A stretch of 28,022 nt of DNA from a virus. The notes under the pieces were generated by a model, which did no database searches, had not been told where the DNA came from, and was given only the letters and a program-made list of their open reading frames with translations. The stretch is from the IMG/VR virus record IMGVR_UViG_3300020595_000151, positions 1-28,022 of that record, one strand, 5' to 3'. The first letter of the stretch is position 1. The number at the start of each line of letters is the position of its first letter. A program made the translations under genes and the position numbers. Positions 27,270-28,022 of the stretch are shown here, in pieces.

Positions 27270-27272
27270 ATA
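27265..27272 (+). promoter_or_regulatory. T4-type late promoter TATAAATA
   Basis: Exact TATAAATA spanning the phoH stop codon. By T4 geometry RNA would start at about 27278, which is the A of the next gene's ATG. Confidence 0.7.
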
Positions 27273-27277
27273 GTAAC

Positions 27278-27490
27278 ATGAATGATTATAAGAAAAAGCT
27301 TAAAGAAATGACTGAACTCAATGCCGATGGTAATGAGAATCGTGGACGTGAGGGCGAAGAACTCTTAGTTGAGATCAAGCCCGAATGTGCTGGAGAACTC
27401 GGTCAAATGGGATGGGACTTTGGGGAAGATCAAGACTTTCCAAATACTCAAGAACGTAAATTAAACAGAAAGCATATGTTGAGGGGATGA
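27278..27490 (+). CDS. Small acidic protein, possibly from leaderless mRNA
   Basis: 70 residues: KKKLKEMTELNADGNENRGR, then GEELLVEIKPECAGELGQMG and GEDQDFPNTQERK. Acidic, with no membrane segment. No ribosome binding site precedes ATG, and the late promoter is placed so that the mRNA would begin at the start codon. Re-initiation after phoH is the alternative. Function unknown. Confidence 0.75.
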   Translation: MNDYKKKLKEMTELNADGNENRGREGEELLVEIKPECAGELGQMGWDFGEDQDFPNTQERKLNRKHMLRG

Positions 27491-27491
27491 T

Positions 27492-27614
27492 ATGGCTGTA
27501 GCAACGATAAGAGTTTTCGAATTGGCAAATGGTGATAGAGTCGCCAAACAAATGACTCCAGAAGAAGCGGCCGCATTTCTGGCATCCAATTCGGGCTCAA
27601 AGCTGATACGATAA
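27492..27614 (+). CDS. 40-residue protein
   Basis: MAVATIRVFELANGDRVAKQ, then MTPEEAAAFLASN and SGSKLIR. GAGGGGATGAT precedes ATG, a fair binding site one base after the preceding gene's stop. Looks like a small beta-helix unit. Function unknown. Confidence 0.65.
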   Translation: MAVATIRVFELANGDRVAKQMTPEEAAAFLASNSGSKLIR

Positions 27615-27636
27615 TAATTGTACATAGGTAAAAGCG

Positions 27637-28022
27637 ATGAGTGAAAAGTACTACACGATAGGAACGCATACTTCCAAACAATGGTCTGAACTTCACTCAG
27701 AACTTATTGCAGACGGAAACGTATATAAAAGTGTGCCTTCTAGACAGGTCACGATAGTCGATGATAAGTTGCACAGTCCCACAAGAGGAGAATATTTGCT
27801 TACTGAAGAGGAGGCAATTGCTCTAAAGAACGATGAGAGGGTAAAAGTTATAAACCTCTCTATGGACAAGCATAAAGATGTTTATGATTATGATCCAGAT
27901 GATCTTAAATGTGTTACTAACAATACATTAACAGATAGATGGTCTAACTCTTATAAAAACTGGCAAAAATGGTGGCAATCGCACGGCAGTTCAGATAACT
28001 TTAATCTTGTAACCACGAATTC
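27637..28022 (+). CDS. Start of a probable virion protein (cut by window end)
   Basis: 128 complete codons without a stop; the gene continues beyond the window. The start reads MSEKYYTIGTHTSKQWSELH, then ELIADGNVYKSVPSRQVTIV, DDKLHSPTRGEYLLTEEEA and, later, DRWSNSYKNWQKWW. The pattern recalls N-terminal parts of large structural proteins of marine T4-like phages; the YLLTEEEAIALKNDERVKVI part is also like subtilase propeptide (I9) domains, which would imply a following peptidase. AGGTAAAAGCG is a modest binding site. Confidence 0.65.
   Translation, partial: MSEKYYTIGTHTSKQWSELHSELIADGNVYKSVPSRQVTIVDDKLHSPTRGEYLLTEEEAIALKNDERVKVINLSMDKHKDVYDYDPDDLKCVTNNTLTDRWSNSYKNWQKWWQSHGSSDNFNLVTTN

Noticed and set aside
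1-28022. CRISPR array, insertion sequence, integrase or attachment site
   Set aside because: No regularly spaced repeats, transposase, inverted terminal repeats or integrase motifs were seen.

Overview
This window is part of the genome of a lytic, T4-superfamily contractile-tailed phage, most like the marine T4-like group (cyanophage, pelagiphage and roseophage relatives). The evidence is a T4 gp61-type primase, a T4-type RNase H (5' nuclease), PhoH, phage NrdA/NrdB/ThyA/DHFR/dCMP deaminase, a SegE-like GIY-YIG nuclease, virion proteins, tight ATGA/TAATG gene overlaps, dozens of very small genes, and T4-type late promoters (TATAAATA). The DNA is AT-rich. The host cannot be fixed from this window; no photosynthesis gene is present here. 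Family names come from recognising motifs by eye, not from database searches.

Layout: 1-2400 holds a virion protein with internal repeats and three conserved phage genes. 2400-10030 is a replication and nucleotide block: primase, transglutaminase-like protein, DHFR, ThyA, NrdA with a fused glutaredoxin, NrdB, dCMP deaminase, a zinc ribbon, SegE-like nuclease, glutaredoxin and a SET-domain protein. 10024-10978 is the only minus-strand block: a class 3 lipase and a newly identified 54-residue membrane protein under a minus-strand late promoter. 11000-15016 holds small genes, many with their own sigma70-like promoter, a SpoT/Mesh1-like HD hydrolase, tRNA-Arg(TCT), duplicated membrane proteins, a structured probable noncoding RNA and tRNA-Arg(ACG). 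15017-20822 is a run of small overlapping genes, with a zincin, an AbrB-like protein, an A-type Fe-S carrier, DUF2693 and a spanin-like pair. 20826-25529 has a glutaredoxin, DUF2693, a glycosyltransferase, RNase H and DUF6433. 25591-28022 has a HAD phosphatase, PhoH and the start of a probable virion protein.

The nucleotide genes make dNTPs: the reductase reduces ribonucleotides with electrons from glutaredoxin, dCMP deaminase supplies dUMP, ThyA makes dTMP, and DHFR regenerates folate. Primase and RNase H act on the lagging strand. Lipase and the spanin-like pair may act at the end of infection.

Two promoter classes stand out. Twelve sites have TTGACA (one TTGACT), 16-17 bp spacing and a TATAAT-like box, and probably use the host sigma70 polymerase early. 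Five TATAAATA sites lie at gene borders. Three of the four plus-strand late sites are followed at once by a stem-loop or terminator, so short leader RNAs are likely. The fourth would give a leaderless mRNA.
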